A stretch of 64,000 nt of DNA from Bin87 sp965197635 (GCA_965197635.1 CBDANN010000006.1:186001-250000), one strand, 5' to 3'; positions 1 through 9,346 are shown, counted from the stretch's first letter. Made by a program: numbers and translations. The notes: generated by a model not told the origin, from the sequence alone.

Positions 1-162
1 GCCAACATCCTCCAGCACATCAGTGAAGCGCCGTTGCACATAGATGACTTGGCCCGGGTTAGCGACCGACCCGTTGCGGAAGTGAGTGGCTTGCTTACGA
101 TGCTGGAATTGAAGGGGCTGGTCCGGCAGGTGGGCAGCATGCACTACCAACTGGCGAATTAA
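1..162 (+). CDS. dprA: DprA/Smf, C-terminal winged-helix end (partial)
   Basis: Only the last 53 codons are in the window; the gene enters from the left edge and stops at TAA 160-162. The visible peptide is a small helix-turn-helix: a helix with ILQHISEAPLHIDDLA, a recognition-type stretch VAEVSGLLTMLELKGLV and a short beta wing ending HYQLAN. This is the form of the winged-helix domain that ends many DprA (DNA processing, RecA loader) proteins. DprA directly before topA is a common bacterial gene order, which supports the call. The Rossmann-like core lies outside the window, so another winged-helix protein cannot be ruled out. Confidence 0.6.
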   Translation, partial: ANILQHISEAPLHIDDLARVSDRPVAEVSGLLTMLELKGLVRQVGSMHYQLAN

Positions 163-182
163 TTTGGAGACTGACTTACCCC

Positions 183-2642
183 ATGCCACCCAAGACCAGC
201 GCAAGACAGAGCGCCGCGAAATCACCGGCCAAAACGCGTCGGAATGGCGCGACCAGCAATGCAAGCGGCGCAAAAAACGCCTCAAAGACTGGGACCCGTA
301 GGACGCCCGCGACGGGCGGAGCTCGCGGGGGGAAGATGCCCTCAACCAGGGGTAAACGCCTGGTGGTCGTAGAGTCGCCCGCCAAAGCGCGCACGGTGGG
401 GCAAATCCTGGGCAACAAGTATGTCGTGACCGCTTCGATGGGACACGTGCGGGATTTGCCCAAGTCAACCTTGGGGGTGGACACCGAAGGAGAATTTTCG
501 CCAAAGTACCTTACGTTGAAAGACAAGCGCGAATTGGTGAAGGAACTCAAAGAAGCCGGTACCAAAGCATCGGAAATCTTTTTGGCCACCGACCCAGACC
601 GGGAAGGCGAGGCGATTTCATGGCACCTGCAGGCGGCGGCCGGCTGGGACAAATTCGAGCGACCGCCCAAGCGCGTGGTGTTTCACGAAATCACCAAGCA
701 AGCGGTGGAAGAGGCTTTTGAGCACCCCCGCGAAATCGATATGCAGTTGGTGAACGCCCAACAGGCCCGCCGCATATTGGATCGGTTGGTCGGGTACGAG
801 ATCAGCCCGTTGCTGTGGCTGCGCGTGAAATTGGGTTTGTCGGCAGGAAGGGTGCAATCCGTTGCCCTCCGGATGATAGTTGAGCGGGAAAGGGCAGTCG
901 CCGCGTTTGTGCCCCAGGAATGGTGGTCATTGGAGGCAGAGTTACACAAAAACGCCGACCCACCGACACAACCAAACCTTTTCACCGCGACCCTGCACTC
1001 GCGCAAAGGCTCAAGAAAACTCGCCATCGGGGACGAGGACACCGCCCATAGGCTGGAAACCGAGCTACAAGGCGCCGCATATTCAGTTGACAGCGTGGAG
1101 AAGAAACCGCGCCGACAACGTCCCGCTCCGCCTTTCATCACCAGCACGTTGCAGCAGGATGCGGGCCGAAAGCTCAGGTTCACCGCCCAGCGGACAATGG
1201 CTGTGGCGCAACAGTTGTACGAAGGGTTGAATGTCGGTAGCGACGGTTCGGTCGGATTGATCACGTACATGAGGACCGACAGCGTCAACGTGGCGGAGTC
1301 AGCGGTGCGTGAAACGCGAGATTATATTCGTCAGCGGTTTGGCAAGGAGTACGCGCCGGACAAGCCCCGGGTCTACCGCACGCGCAGCAAGAATGCTCAG
1401 GAAGCCCACGAGGCCATCAGGCCCACTGCCATCGGCCGCACCCCTCAGGACGTCGCCCCTCACTTGGACCGCGACCAACTGCGGTTGTATTCCCTGATTT
1501 GGGAGCGCATGGTAGCCAGTCAGATGGCGGATGCGGTATTGGAAGCTACGACGGTGCAAATTGATGCAAATTGCGAGGTTCCGTCGGATAGCGTATTCCG
1601 GTTCAGGGCGACCGGCTCAGTCCTGAAGTTCGCCGGTTTTCGGGCGGTATACCTGGAAGGCCGAGACGATGCGACTGGCGGCGAAGAGAATGCCCTGCCT
1701 GACCTGGCTTCGGGCGATGGTCTGATTAACCGAAAGTTACAGGCCAATCAGCACTTCACCCAACCGCCGCCTCGTTTCACCGAAGCGACCCTCATCAAAG
1801 AGATGGAGGATAAAGGCATTGGTCGTCCTAGCACCTATGCACCGACCATCGCGACTTTGATTGAGCGGGAATACGTGCAGCGCGAGCAACGTCGCCTGCT
1901 GCCCACGGAACTTGGTTGCACTGTTACCGATTTGCTCACCGCACGGTTCACCGAGGTTATGGATTTGGAGTTTACCGCCAAGATGGAGCAAGATCTTGAC
2001 GGCGTGGCTCAAGGTGAGCAGGAGTGGGTCCCCATGCTACGGGATTTCTACGAGCCGTTTCACAAGATAGTGGCAGATACGAAAGAAGAGTTCACTCCGG
2101 CCTGCGAAAAATGCGGCCGGCAGATGGAAATGAAAATGAACCGCTTCGGCAGGTTCTTGGGTTGTTCGGGTTACCCGGATTGCCAGAACACCAGAAACCT
2201 GCGCGACAATAGCCCCCGCCCGGCGGACGAGGAAACTGATGAGATTTGCGAGAGGTGCGAACGCCCCATGGTTATCAAGACCGGGCGGTACGGTAGATTC
2301 CTCGCCTGCACCGGTTACAACGCGCCGGACAACCCATGCGACAACCGGCGCAATATCGTGAAAAAGAGCGAGGTGCCCTGCCCCAAATGTGGCGGTGACC
2401 TGGTGGAACGCCGGGCCAGGAAATCGGGTCGCCCGTTTTGGGGTTGCGCCAACTACCCTAACTGCGAATTTCTGGTCAACACTGAGCCTTTGTCAACTCC
2501 CTGTCCTCAGTGTGAGGGGATGCTCGTGGCCGCGGCGCGCGGTCGGGCCTCTTGCACCGTCTGCAAGTGGAAGGGAGATCCTCCGGAACTCCCGGCCGGC
2601 GGTGCGCAGAGTGAAACGGAACTGGCAACCGTTGGCGACTAG
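183..2642 (+). CDS. topA: DNA topoisomerase I (type IA)
   Basis: 819 residues; relaxes negative supercoils by single-strand passage. A basic Lys/Arg/Ala-rich tail fills about residues 1-57 and is probably disordered. The TOPRIM domain starts at RLVVVESPAKA (about 59) and holds DPDRE at 137-141 for Mg2+. The catalytic tyrosine is Y362 in ITYMRTDS. After about 640 come four Cys4 zinc ribbons: CEKC, CERC, CPKC and CPQC, each with a second cysteine pair. Length and domain order fit bacterial TopA. It starts 20 bases after the dprA stop and its 3' end overlaps the likely start of xerC, so the three are probably co-transcribed. Confidence 0.97.
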   Translation: MPPKTSARQSAAKSPAKTRRNGATSNASGAKNASKTGTRRTPATGGARGGKMPSTRGKRLVVVESPAKARTVGQILGNKYVVTASMGHVRDLPKSTLGVDTEGEFSPKYLTLKDKRELVKELKEAGTKASEIFLATDPDREGEAISWHLQAAAGWDKFERPPKRVVFHEITKQAVEEAFEHPREIDMQLVNAQQARRILDRLVGYEISPLLWLRVKLGLSAGRVQSVALRMIVERERAVAAFVPQEWWSLEAELHKNADPPTQPNLFTATLHSRKGSRKLAIGDEDTAHRLETELQGAAYSVDSVEKKPRRQRPAPPFITSTLQQDAGRKLRFTAQRTMAVAQQLYEGLNVGSDGSVGLITYMRTDSVNVAESAVRETRDYIRQRFGKEYAPDKPRVYRTRSKNAQEAHEAIRPTAIGRTPQDVAPHLDRDQLRLYSLIWERMVASQMADAVLEATTVQIDANCEVPSDSVFRFRATGSVLKFAGFRAVYLEGRDDATGGEENALPDLASGDGLINRKLQANQHFTQPPPRFTEATLIKEMEDKGIGRPSTYAPTIATLIEREYVQREQRRLLPTELGCTVTDLLTARFTEVMDLEFTAKMEQDLDGVAQGEQEWVPMLRDFYEPFHKIVADTKEEFTPACEKCGRQMEMKMNRFGRFLGCSGYPDCQNTRNLRDNSPRPADEETDEICERCERPMVIKTGRYGRFLACTGYNAPDNPCDNRRNIVKKSEVPCPKCGGDLVERRARKSGRPFWGCANYPNCEFLVNTEPLSTPCPQCEGMLVAAARGRASCTVCKWKGDPPELPAGGAQSETELATVGD

Positions 2643-3645
2643 CCGAACAGCCGCACCGGCGCGGGACTGCGCGCCGGCGACGGCCGCCTTGCTGGAGCGT
2701 TACGGCCTCTATCTGACCGGTCAACGGGCGCTGTCTGCCAACACCAAGCGGATTTACCTGGATGACTTACATACCTTCCTGGCCTTTTGTCGAAAGGGAG
2801 GGCACGGGTTGCGCGATATGGACCGGCAACTGCTGCGGAAGTACGTAGCGCACCTGGCTACCGAGGGCAAAACGAACCGGCCCCGGCCTACGGGGTATGC
2901 GCGGGTCAGCGTTGTCCGAAAGCTGACCGCTCTTCGCGCCTTCTACAACTTCCTGGTGAAGGACGGATGGTTCAAATCAACGCCTGTACCGTCGTCCAGA
3001 TCATTCCCCGTGAAGGTCGAGCACCCGTTGCCAAGCTTTCTGGGCAAACAGGAAACGGTCAGGTTGCTCGGCGCGCCAGACGAGGATACTCCGACCGGCC
3101 TTCGGGATCGGGCCATCCTCGAGGTGCTGTACGCCAGTGGTGTTAGACTCGCCGAGTTGGAAGGAATGAATTTGGGCGACGTTCACCGGGAACGCAGAGA
3201 GATTTTGGTCCGCGGAAAAGGAAACAAAGAAAGATGGACCCTGTACGGCGAGCCGGCCGGGAACGCTTTGGACATTTACCTCGCGGAAGGTAGGCCTCAT
3301 TTTACCGGCGACATTGGTGGTGACCAGCCGGTTTTTGTAAACCGCTACGGCAACAGGCTCTCACGACGCAGCATTGAAAAAATCGTGCGAGCAAATGCCG
3401 CTCGGGTTGGGCTAAAAGACGGTATTCACACCCACACCTTGCGGCATAGTTTCGCCAGCCATATGCTGGAAGGCGAAGCCGACTTGCGCGTGATTCAGGA
3501 ACTGCTTGGGCACAGCAACGTGTCAACCACCCAAGTCTATACGCATATCACCAAACAGGAAGCGCGGCGGGCTTACATGGACTTTCACCCGCTGGCAGCA
3601 GCGAGCGAAACCGACACCCATAGTGACGGTCCCGAAGGATCATGA
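2611..3645 (+). CDS. xerC: Site-specific tyrosine recombinase XerC-type
   Basis: Tyrosine recombinase, probably for chromosome-dimer resolution. The N-terminal SAM-like core-binding domain begins at ALLERYGLYLTGQRAL and the catalytic domain follows FLGKQETVRLL. Catalytic residues are visible: Arg in YASGVRLAEL, His-x-x-Arg in HTLRHSFASH, the second His in LLGHSNVSTT and the Tyr nucleophile in QVYTHI. The open frame runs far upstream inside topA, but that part has no recombinase similarity. GTG 2611 is my preferred start (344 residues, 32-base overlap with topA); GTG 2602 or TTG 2689 are possible and no clear Shine-Dalgarno decides. The stop overlaps the aroQ start (ATGA), indicating coupling. 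Confidence 0.9.
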   Translation: MKRNWQPLATSRTAAPARDCAPATAALLERYGLYLTGQRALSANTKRIYLDDLHTFLAFCRKGGHGLRDMDRQLLRKYVAHLATEGKTNRPRPTGYARVSVVRKLTALRAFYNFLVKDGWFKSTPVPSSRSFPVKVEHPLPSFLGKQETVRLLGAPDEDTPTGLRDRAILEVLYASGVRLAELEGMNLGDVHRERREILVRGKGNKERWTLYGEPAGNALDIYLAEGRPHFTGDIGGDQPVFVNRYGNRLSRRSIEKIVRANAARVGLKDGIHTHTLRHSFASHMLEGEADLRVIQELLGHSNVSTTQVYTHITKQEARRAYMDFHPLAAASETDTHSDGPEGS

Positions 3646-4088
3646 CCGCAATCCTAGTCCTGCATGGCCCCAACCTCAACGCTTTGGGTCGCCGCGACCG
3701 GCACCATTACGGGGTCGTCACTCTGGATGAGATAAACCGGCGCATTTCTGAGCGGGCTGAGGCCTTGGGAATCGATGTTGATTTTCTTCAGTCCAACCAC
3801 GAAGGCGCCCTCGTCGACCGGCTGCAGGAAAGCGTTGATCGTATTGACGGTGTGGTCATCAATGCTGGCGCGCTGACCCACTACGGCCTTTCATTGAAAG
3901 ACGCTCTTACGGACGCTGGGGTCCCATTCGTTGAAGTACATCTCAGCAACATCCACGCCAGGGAAGAGTGGCGGCGGCGTTCGGTCCTGGCCGATACCGC
4001 CAGGGGTCAAATTGCCGGGTTGGGTTGGAGGGGCTATACTGCGGCATTGGAAGCATTGGTGGGTATCATAGCCGACGAAGCTATCTGA
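3642..4088 (+). CDS. aroQ: 3-dehydroquinate dehydratase, type II
   Basis: 148 residues, the normal size of the dodecameric type II enzyme, which converts 3-dehydroquinate to 3-dehydroshikimate in the shikimate pathway. The signature LVLHGPNLNALG is at 5-16 and the catalytic tyrosine is Y23 in HHYG. The anion-binding turn reads INAGALTHYG where most members have INPGAYTH. HLSNIHAREEWRRRS supplies the catalytic His and substrate-binding Arg. The start codon overlaps the xerC stop by four bases, so translation is probably coupled. The Pro-to-Ala change in the NPGA turn is mild and should not abolish activity. Confidence 0.95.
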   Translation: MTAILVLHGPNLNALGRRDRHHYGVVTLDEINRRISERAEALGIDVDFLQSNHEGALVDRLQESVDRIDGVVINAGALTHYGLSLKDALTDAGVPFVEVHLSNIHAREEWRRRSVLADTARGQIAGLGWRGYTAALEALVGIIADEAI

Positions 4089-4132
4089 CGTTTTATCGCT
4101 GCGGTTGGAGAACCGCATAGAGGATCGAGCAC

Positions 4133-4699
4133 ATGAGCATCAACTTTGGCGATTTGAATAAAGGCATGGTCATCGAGTTGGAAAACCAACCGTGGCAGGT
4201 GATGGATTACGAGCGGCACAAGATGCAGCAGCGTGCTCCCGTAACGCGTATCAAGATGCGCAATCTGATCAGCGGCACGGTCATTGAGCGGACTTTCCAG
4301 CGCTACGATACCGCGTTTAGCCTGGCCGAAGTGGACACCCGGGAAACCCAATACCTGTATACGGACGGCTCCCATTACTACTTCATGGACCAGGAAACGT
4401 TTGACCAGCATGAGTTGACCCAGGAACAGTTGGGAGACGCCTTGGGATATCTCAAAGAAAACATGATGCTGGAGGTCGTGTTCTATAAAGGCTCGGCCAT
4501 CAACATCAACCTCCCCATCCATGTCGAGCTAGAAGTGGTGGATACGCCGCCCGCCTTCAAGGGAGACACCGCGCAGGGCGGGAACAAGCCGGCCACCCTG
4601 GAAACGGGGCTGCGCATTACCGTGCCAATGTTCATCACACCGGGCACGCGGGTTCGGGTGGACACTCGAAACGGCACGTACTCGGAACGGGTCTCCTAG
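4133..4699 (+). CDS. efp: Translation elongation factor P
   Basis: 188 residues with the three beta-barrel domains of EF-P, which relieves ribosome stalling at polyproline. The N-terminal KOW-like domain runs to about 65, the OB domain to about 130, and the C-terminal domain ends with the usual signature area ITVPMFITPGTRVRVDTRNGTYSERV. The loop that reaches the peptidyl-transferase centre reads ERHKMQQRAPVTRIKMRNL. Aligned by the following K(M/L)RNL strand, the residue normally modified (Lys in E. coli and B. subtilis, Arg in Pseudomonas) is a Gln, with Arg after it. No EF-P modification enzyme is nearby. A purine-rich AGAGG precedes the ATG. Confidence 0.95.
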   Translation: MSINFGDLNKGMVIELENQPWQVMDYERHKMQQRAPVTRIKMRNLISGTVIERTFQRYDTAFSLAEVDTRETQYLYTDGSHYYFMDQETFDQHELTQEQLGDALGYLKENMMLEVVFYKGSAININLPIHVELEVVDTPPAFKGDTAQGGNKPATLETGLRITVPMFITPGTRVRVDTRNGTYSERVS

Positions 4700-4723
4700 T
4701 CTAGCCAGTGGCGGTGGAACGCC

Positions 4724-6052
4724 ATGCTTTCGCCGGTAGTTCACTCGGTCAGCCAGGTGGCCACCTACCTCAAGGACAAGCTTGAGTCGGACGGCCTTTT
4801 GTCGAGCCTCACGGTACAAGGCGAGATCGCCAACCTGAGGACGGTGGCTTCGGGACATTCCTATTTCAGTCTGAGGGAAGATGGCAGCAGCATTCGCTGC
4901 GTGATGTTTCGGGGACGCTCCGGGCAGGAGTTCCTTGAGGAAGGTCAGGAAGTGCTGGCCGGCGGCAACTTCACGTTTTACCCACCGTCCGGCGAAGCCA
5001 ATATGCAGGTGGCTGCGGTGCTGCCCGTTGGGGCCGGGGCCTTGGCCTTGGAATTAGCGCGCCTGCGCCAGCAGTTGGAATCGGAAGGGCTGTTCGACCC
5101 GTCGCGCAAACGTCCCCTGCCACAGTTTCCTCGCGTGATTGGCGTGGTTACCTCCCCCAGCGGCGCCGTGTGGCAGGACATACAAAACGTGGTCCGCCGC
5201 CGTTATCCGTTGGCGGAACTTCTGTTGTCGCCGACGGCCGTCCAGGGCGAGGCGGCGGCTGGTCAAATTGCTCGCGCAATCGAGGCGATTAACAGCGAAG
5301 GGCTCGCGGACGTAATTGTCGTGGCGCGAGGTGGCGGCTCACTGGAAGATTTGTGGTGCTTCAACTCGGAAGACGTTGCACGTGCGATATTCGCGAGCAG
5401 CATCCCGGTCGTGGCCGGCGTGGGGCACGAAACCGACCGCACCATAGCCGACGACGTGGCGGACAGCCGCGCTCCTACGCCGTCGGCAGCCGCCGAGCTG
5501 GCCACACCGGATCGCAATCAACTGTTGGCTAACGTGTTCGGCGCGCGCCAGCAGATGACGTCGATGATGGTCGCGCGCGTTGACCGGCAGCGAAGCAAAA
5601 TAGCGTCCTTGGAGCAAAGCCTGATCCGACGCGCTCCAGACCTCGGATCGATGCGACGTAAGATCGACGAATTGACCGAACGGGCATCTACATTTCTCCA
5701 TTGGAGGCGAGACGGCCTCAAACGGGACGTAGCAACATTGGAGGCCAAACTGACCGCATTGAATCCGGCCGATACCTTGCGGCGGGGCTACGCGGTAGTG
5801 CGACGCGCCAGCGATGGTACAGTGCTAACCACCCCAAACCAGGTTGACGACGGGACAAGTCTGGACATCACCCTGTCTGGCGGAGCCATTGGCGCGGTGG
5901 TCGGAAGTCAAAGCATTGACAAAAATCAGACTGACAACCGACCGTCTGCTCCCTTGGGCCCAGTTGGAAAGGGAGACGCCGCGGGCAATGGGTCTCGCCG
6001 AACCGACCGGCGCAAACCGGCTTCGCCGCCGGCAATGCGTCCCCTTCTATAG
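4724..6052 (+). CDS. xseA: Exodeoxyribonuclease VII large subunit
   Basis: 442 residues. Catalytic subunit of the single-strand nuclease that trims ends in mismatch repair and recombination. The N-terminal OB fold covers about 1-100 (VQGEIANLRTVASGHSYFSL). The nuclease domain has GVVTSPSGAVWQDI, then VVARGGGSLEDLWCFN and IPVVAGVGHETD, all hallmark blocks. A long helical region follows (MVARVDRQRSKIASLEQ) and the last 60 residues are polar and poorly conserved. It lies 24 bases before xseB, the small subunit, as is usual. Confidence 0.96.
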   Translation: MLSPVVHSVSQVATYLKDKLESDGLLSSLTVQGEIANLRTVASGHSYFSLREDGSSIRCVMFRGRSGQEFLEEGQEVLAGGNFTFYPPSGEANMQVAAVLPVGAGALALELARLRQQLESEGLFDPSRKRPLPQFPRVIGVVTSPSGAVWQDIQNVVRRRYPLAELLLSPTAVQGEAAAGQIARAIEAINSEGLADVIVVARGGGSLEDLWCFNSEDVARAIFASSIPVVAGVGHETDRTIADDVADSRAPTPSAAAELATPDRNQLLANVFGARQQMTSMMVARVDRQRSKIASLEQSLIRRAPDLGSMRRKIDELTERASTFLHWRRDGLKRDVATLEAKLTALNPADTLRRGYAVVRRASDGTVLTTPNQVDDGTSLDITLSGGAIGAVVGSQSIDKNQTDNRPSAPLGPVGKGDAAGNGSRRTDRRKPASPPAMRPLL

Positions 6053-6075
6053 CGGATCGCCGCGATAGGTCCATC

Positions 6076-6411
6076 ATGACGGAACCGACCGAGGAGTGGC
6101 GCGACGAGTTGGCAAAACTTCCATTCGAGGAAGCCTATCGTCGTTTGGAAGACACCGTTGGACGTTTGGAGCAAGGCGAGTTGTCGTTAGCCGATTCCGA
6201 AATGCTTTACCGGCAAGGCATGGAGCTGGCGAACCGATGCCAACAGTTGCTGACCGAAACGGAGTTACGTATTACCCAAATCGGACACGACCGGGGGCGC
6301 GCCATACTGCCGTCTGTATCGCCGGATGGTGACGATAGTGAATGGGACTTGCCGCCTCCCGTTGACCCCGATGATCCCTCGTTGTTTGAAGATGATGATA
6401 CCCCGTTCTGA
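6076..6411 (+). CDS. xseB: Exodeoxyribonuclease VII small subunit
   Basis: 111 residues. The conserved core at about 14-62 (FEEAYRRLEDTVGRLE, then GELSLADSEMLYRQGMELA) forms the helical hairpins that bind the large subunit. The tail of about 45 residues is acidic and proline-rich (DLPPPVDPDDPSLFEDDDT) and has no family counterpart; the core alone is about the usual length (70-80). It directly follows xseA, giving the complete enzyme. Confidence 0.93.
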   Translation: MTEPTEEWRDELAKLPFEEAYRRLEDTVGRLEQGELSLADSEMLYRQGMELANRCQQLLTETELRITQIGHDRGRAILPSVSPDGDDSEWDLPPPVDPDDPSLFEDDDTPF

Positions 6412-6438
6412 ACGCCCGGCGATGGTGGGAGCATATCC

Positions 6439-7263
6439 TTGTTGCGAATAGGCTGGTTTTCAACGGGACGGGGCGAAGGCTCGCGAGGACTGCTCCGCTT
6501 CTTTAACAATGCTATAATCGATGGTCGCTTGGATGCGAGCATGGAGTTCGTGTTCAGTAATCGTGAACCGGGCGAGGCGCAAGGCTCCGACGAGTTCTTC
6601 GGGCTGGTCCATAGCTATGGGTTACCGTTGGTGACCCTATCGTCAAGTAGATATCGCCAGGAACATGGCGGGGGCCCGACGGCCAGACACCGGTTAGGCT
6701 ATGATCGAGCAGCAATGCGCCTCTTGCAGGAATTCAAACCGGATGTGTGCGTCCTGGCCGGTTACATGTTGATTTGCAGCAGCGAAATGTGCCAGCGTTA
6801 TCCGTTGCTAAACCTCCACGGAGCTTTGCCTGACGGCCCTACTGGAGCTTGGCAATCAGTCATTTGGCAACTGATAGAATCGGGAGCGACCCAGACCGGG
6901 GCCATGATTCACCTCGCTACCGAGGAAGTTGATCGGGGTCCGGTACTCTCGCACTGCGTGGTACCTATCGTGGGCGGCGAGTTTGATACCTATTGGCGAG
7001 AACTGGCTGGGCGCGACCTGGCTCAAGTGCGGCGTACTGAAGGCGACGCCAATGCCTTGTTCCAGCGCATTCGCGTGGAGGGTTATCGAAGGGAACCCCA
7101 CCTGATGTTGGCGACTTTGAAAGCGGTATCAGAAGGCCGCCTTAACGTGAAGCCCGGGCTGGCCTTCAACGAACGCTTGGAATCTTTATCGGTAAGTTGT
7201 CCCCGGGGTCTGGCGCTGACCGACCAGATTGAGGCTGCGATCCAGTGGGAAGGGCGCGGTTAA
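6439..7263 (+). CDS. PurN-like formyltransferase family protein
   Basis: 274 residues from a TTG start. The fold is that of glycinamide ribonucleotide/methionyl-tRNA formyltransferases: an N-terminal Rossmann-like half (RIGWFSTGRGEGSRGLLRFF), VCVLAGYMLICS, the substrate loop LLNLHGALPDGPTG where the family has N-x-HPSLLP, and a cofactor-side stretch QTGAMIHLATEEVDRGPVL. The catalytic Asn-His pair is visible in NLHG. The loop departs from canonical PurN and Fmt, so the acceptor may not be GAR or Met-tRNA. Its stop overlaps the end of clpX, on the opposite strand, by four bases. I do not assign a pathway. Confidence 0.75.
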   Translation: MLRIGWFSTGRGEGSRGLLRFFNNAIIDGRLDASMEFVFSNREPGEAQGSDEFFGLVHSYGLPLVTLSSSRYRQEHGGGPTARHRLGYDRAAMRLLQEFKPDVCVLAGYMLICSSEMCQRYPLLNLHGALPDGPTGAWQSVIWQLIESGATQTGAMIHLATEEVDRGPVLSHCVVPIVGGEFDTYWRELAGRDLAQVRRTEGDANALFQRIRVEGYRREPHLMLATLKAVSEGRLNVKPGLAFNERLESLSVSCPRGLALTDQIEAAIQWEGRG

Positions 7264-8657
7264 GCCGACTTTTTCCGCTGTCTGGCGTTCGCTTGATTCA
7301 ATGCCAATGTGAGAGTCAGATAACGGCCCCCGCTGCGACGGTAAAGCCGTGGTGATGCGTTTCCATGAATAGCATCCCCATGCACGACGCAACGACCGAT
7401 CTCGCTCAACGATGGCAACTCGTACATCACCTCAAGCAAGGTGTCTTCCACGATGTGCCGGAGAACGCGGGCCCCGGTTTGATATGTCAGAGCGCGCTCG
7501 GCCGCGGCTTCCAGGGCGTCCTCGGTAAATTCCAGCCGAACGTCGTCGAGGCGGAACAATTGTTGGTATTGCTTGACGATGGCGTTTTGGGGTTCGATGA
7601 GTACCCGTATCAAATCGTCCCGGTCCAAAGTTTGCAACGCGGCGACCACTGGCAACCTGCCCACTAATTCGGGTATGAATCCAAATTGGAGCAGGTCCTC
7701 GGGTGTTACCTGCTCCAGCGTGGATGTTGAATTGCCGTTTTTGTCGGCCCGTTCCTGATTCTGGGCCAGGAAGCCCATCGACGAGCCGGACGAAATACGT
7801 TTGGATATGATTTCCTGAAGGCCGTCGAACGCGCCGCCACAGATGAACAGAATATTCCGCGTATTGATTTGCAGCATCTCTTGGTGAGGATGCTTTCGGC
7901 CCCCTTGCGGCGGGACGTTGGCGACGCATCCTTCAATGATTTTCAGGAGTTCCTGCTGCACCCCTTCCCCTGCCACGTCCCTCGTTATGGAGCGGTTGAC
8001 GCCTTCCTTGCGGGCGATCTTGTCCAGCTCGTCTATGTAAATTATCCCCTGCTCGGCCCGCGTGATGTCCCAGTCCGCCGCCTGAATAAGGCGTAGCAGA
8101 ATATTTTCCACGTCCTCGCCTACGTAACCCGATTCGGTTAGCGAGGTCGCGTCGCAGATGGCGAAAGGCACTTCCAAAGTGCGCGCCAAGGTTTCGGCCA
8201 GCAGAGTTTTCCCGGACCCCGTGGGGCCGATAAGCAGAATGTTGGATTTTTGAACTTCAATATCCTGGGAGGTTGATCCACTTCGAATCCGCTTGAAGTG
8301 GTTGTAAACGGCGACAGCCAGGGTCTTTTTCGCTTTTTCCTGACCGATGACATAGGAATCCAAGTTGGCGTTTATTTCGCGAGGCACCAAGGTTTGCCGA
8401 GAGTTATCCTCGCCCACGGCAGCATTCTCGGAAAGTTCTCCTCGCCCGGTGCTGCGGTTGGAATTTCCGTCTGAACTGTCTTGCCGTTTCTTGCCCCCGC
8501 GGTCGGCCACGTAGTTCGCCAGTTCGCGAATGCAATCGAAGCAGATACCTCCCCGGGTTTGGCCCGGCGGCCGCATGAGTCGGCCTTGAGGAAACAGACT
8601 GCCGCAAAAGGCGCAACGATGGGAGTTGCGGTTGGCGCTGCGTCCGCTGGTGGTCAT
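7260..8657 (-). CDS. clpX: ATP-dependent Clp protease ATP-binding subunit ClpX
   Basis: 465 residues. AAA+ unfoldase that feeds substrates into ClpP. The N-terminal zinc-binding domain has C15, C18, C39 and C42. A low-complexity Ser/Asn/Arg linker covers about 52-75, longer than usual. Walker A GPTGSGKT is at 144-151, the pore-loop motif GYVGEDVE follows, Walker B is IIYIDELDKIA, and the sensor-2 arginine lies in YQTGARVLRHIVED. It is the last gene of tig-clpP-clpP-clpX, read right to left, 38 bases after the nearer clpP. Confidence 0.97.
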   Translation of the reverse strand: MTTSGRSANRNSHRCAFCGSLFPQGRLMRPPGQTRGGICFDCIRELANYVADRGGKKRQDSSDGNSNRSTGRGELSENAAVGEDNSRQTLVPREINANLDSYVIGQEKAKKTLAVAVYNHFKRIRSGSTSQDIEVQKSNILLIGPTGSGKTLLAETLARTLEVPFAICDATSLTESGYVGEDVENILLRLIQAADWDITRAEQGIIYIDELDKIARKEGVNRSITRDVAGEGVQQELLKIIEGCVANVPPQGGRKHPHQEMLQINTRNILFICGGAFDGLQEIISKRISSGSSMGFLAQNQERADKNGNSTSTLEQVTPEDLLQFGFIPELVGRLPVVAALQTLDRDDLIRVLIEPQNAIVKQYQQLFRLDDVRLEFTEDALEAAAERALTYQTGARVLRHIVEDTLLEVMYELPSLSEIGRCVVHGDAIHGNASPRLYRRSGGRYLTLTLALNQANARQRKKSA

Positions 8658-8695
8658 GATGCTCCGGTAGGTCAGGCCAAGCGTTCGGTGCGGGC

Positions 8696-9346
8696 CTAGG
8701 CGGCTTCGGCAGTGGGTTCTTCCTCGGCGGCGCCGAGGATCTCGTCCACGATGCCGTACTCTATCGCTTCGTCCGCGGTGAGGAAAAAATCTCGATCTGT
8801 ATCGTCCGCGATTTTTTCGATTGATTGGCCGGTCGCTTCCGAAAGAATTTTGGTGAGGCGTTCCTTCAACCGGACGATCTCTTTGGCTTGAATTTCGATG
8901 TCGGCGGCCTGACCCTGGAAACTGCCCACGTTGGGTTGGTGCATATGAACCGTGGAGTTGGTCAAGCAGTACCGCTTACCTTTTTCTCCGTTCGCCAGGA
9001 GAACGGTGGCCATGCTGGCGGCGGTGCCTACGCAAATCGTGGACACCGGGGAGTTAATCAGGCGCATCGTGTCCAGGATCGCCAGGCCCGACGCAATGTA
9101 GCCACCCGGGCTGTTGATGTACAGGCTAATGTCCCGGTCTCGGTCTTCTCGTTCCAGGTACAGCAGTTGGGCGATGATCACGTTAGCTACCTGGTCGGTA
9201 ATTGGAGTGCCCAGGTAGATGATGCGCTCCCGCAACAACAGGGAATAAATGTCGAAAGCCCGCTCTCCCCGGGGACTGGTCTCAATGACCATGGGGACAA
9301 TGTTGGTCGGTTGCACAAGTGGTGAGTCTTGAAAAGGAACGGCCAT
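8696..9346 (-). CDS. clpP: ATP-dependent Clp protease proteolytic subunit (copy 1, next to clpX)
   Basis: 216 residues. Serine peptidase ring subunit. The triad is in place: S111 in GTAASMATVLL, H136 in VHMHQPN and Asp near 182 in ADDTDRDFF. GERAFDIYSLLLRERIIYLGTPI is the typical N-terminal block, which contacts ClpX. The last dozen residues (AAEEEPTAEAA) are an acidic/alanine tail. It is paired with a second clpP 56 bases upstream; the two share most core blocks but differ in the handle region (NVGSFQGQAADIE against MGGIQGTASDIE), so they may form mixed double rings. Confidence 0.96.
   Translation of the reverse strand: MAVPFQDSPLVQPTNIVPMVIETSPRGERAFDIYSLLLRERIIYLGTPITDQVANVIIAQLLYLEREDRDRDISLYINSPGGYIASGLAILDTMRLINSPVSTICVGTAASMATVLLANGEKGKRYCLTNSTVHMHQPNVGSFQGQAADIEIQAKEIVRLKERLTKILSEATGQSIEKIADDTDRDFFLTADEAIEYGIVDEILGAAEEEPTAEAA

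Noticed and set aside
2389..2610. Upstream extension of the xerC reading frame inside topA
   Set aside because: It overlaps the conserved topA zinc ribbons in another frame and has no recombinase similarity; the gene is taken from GTG 2611.
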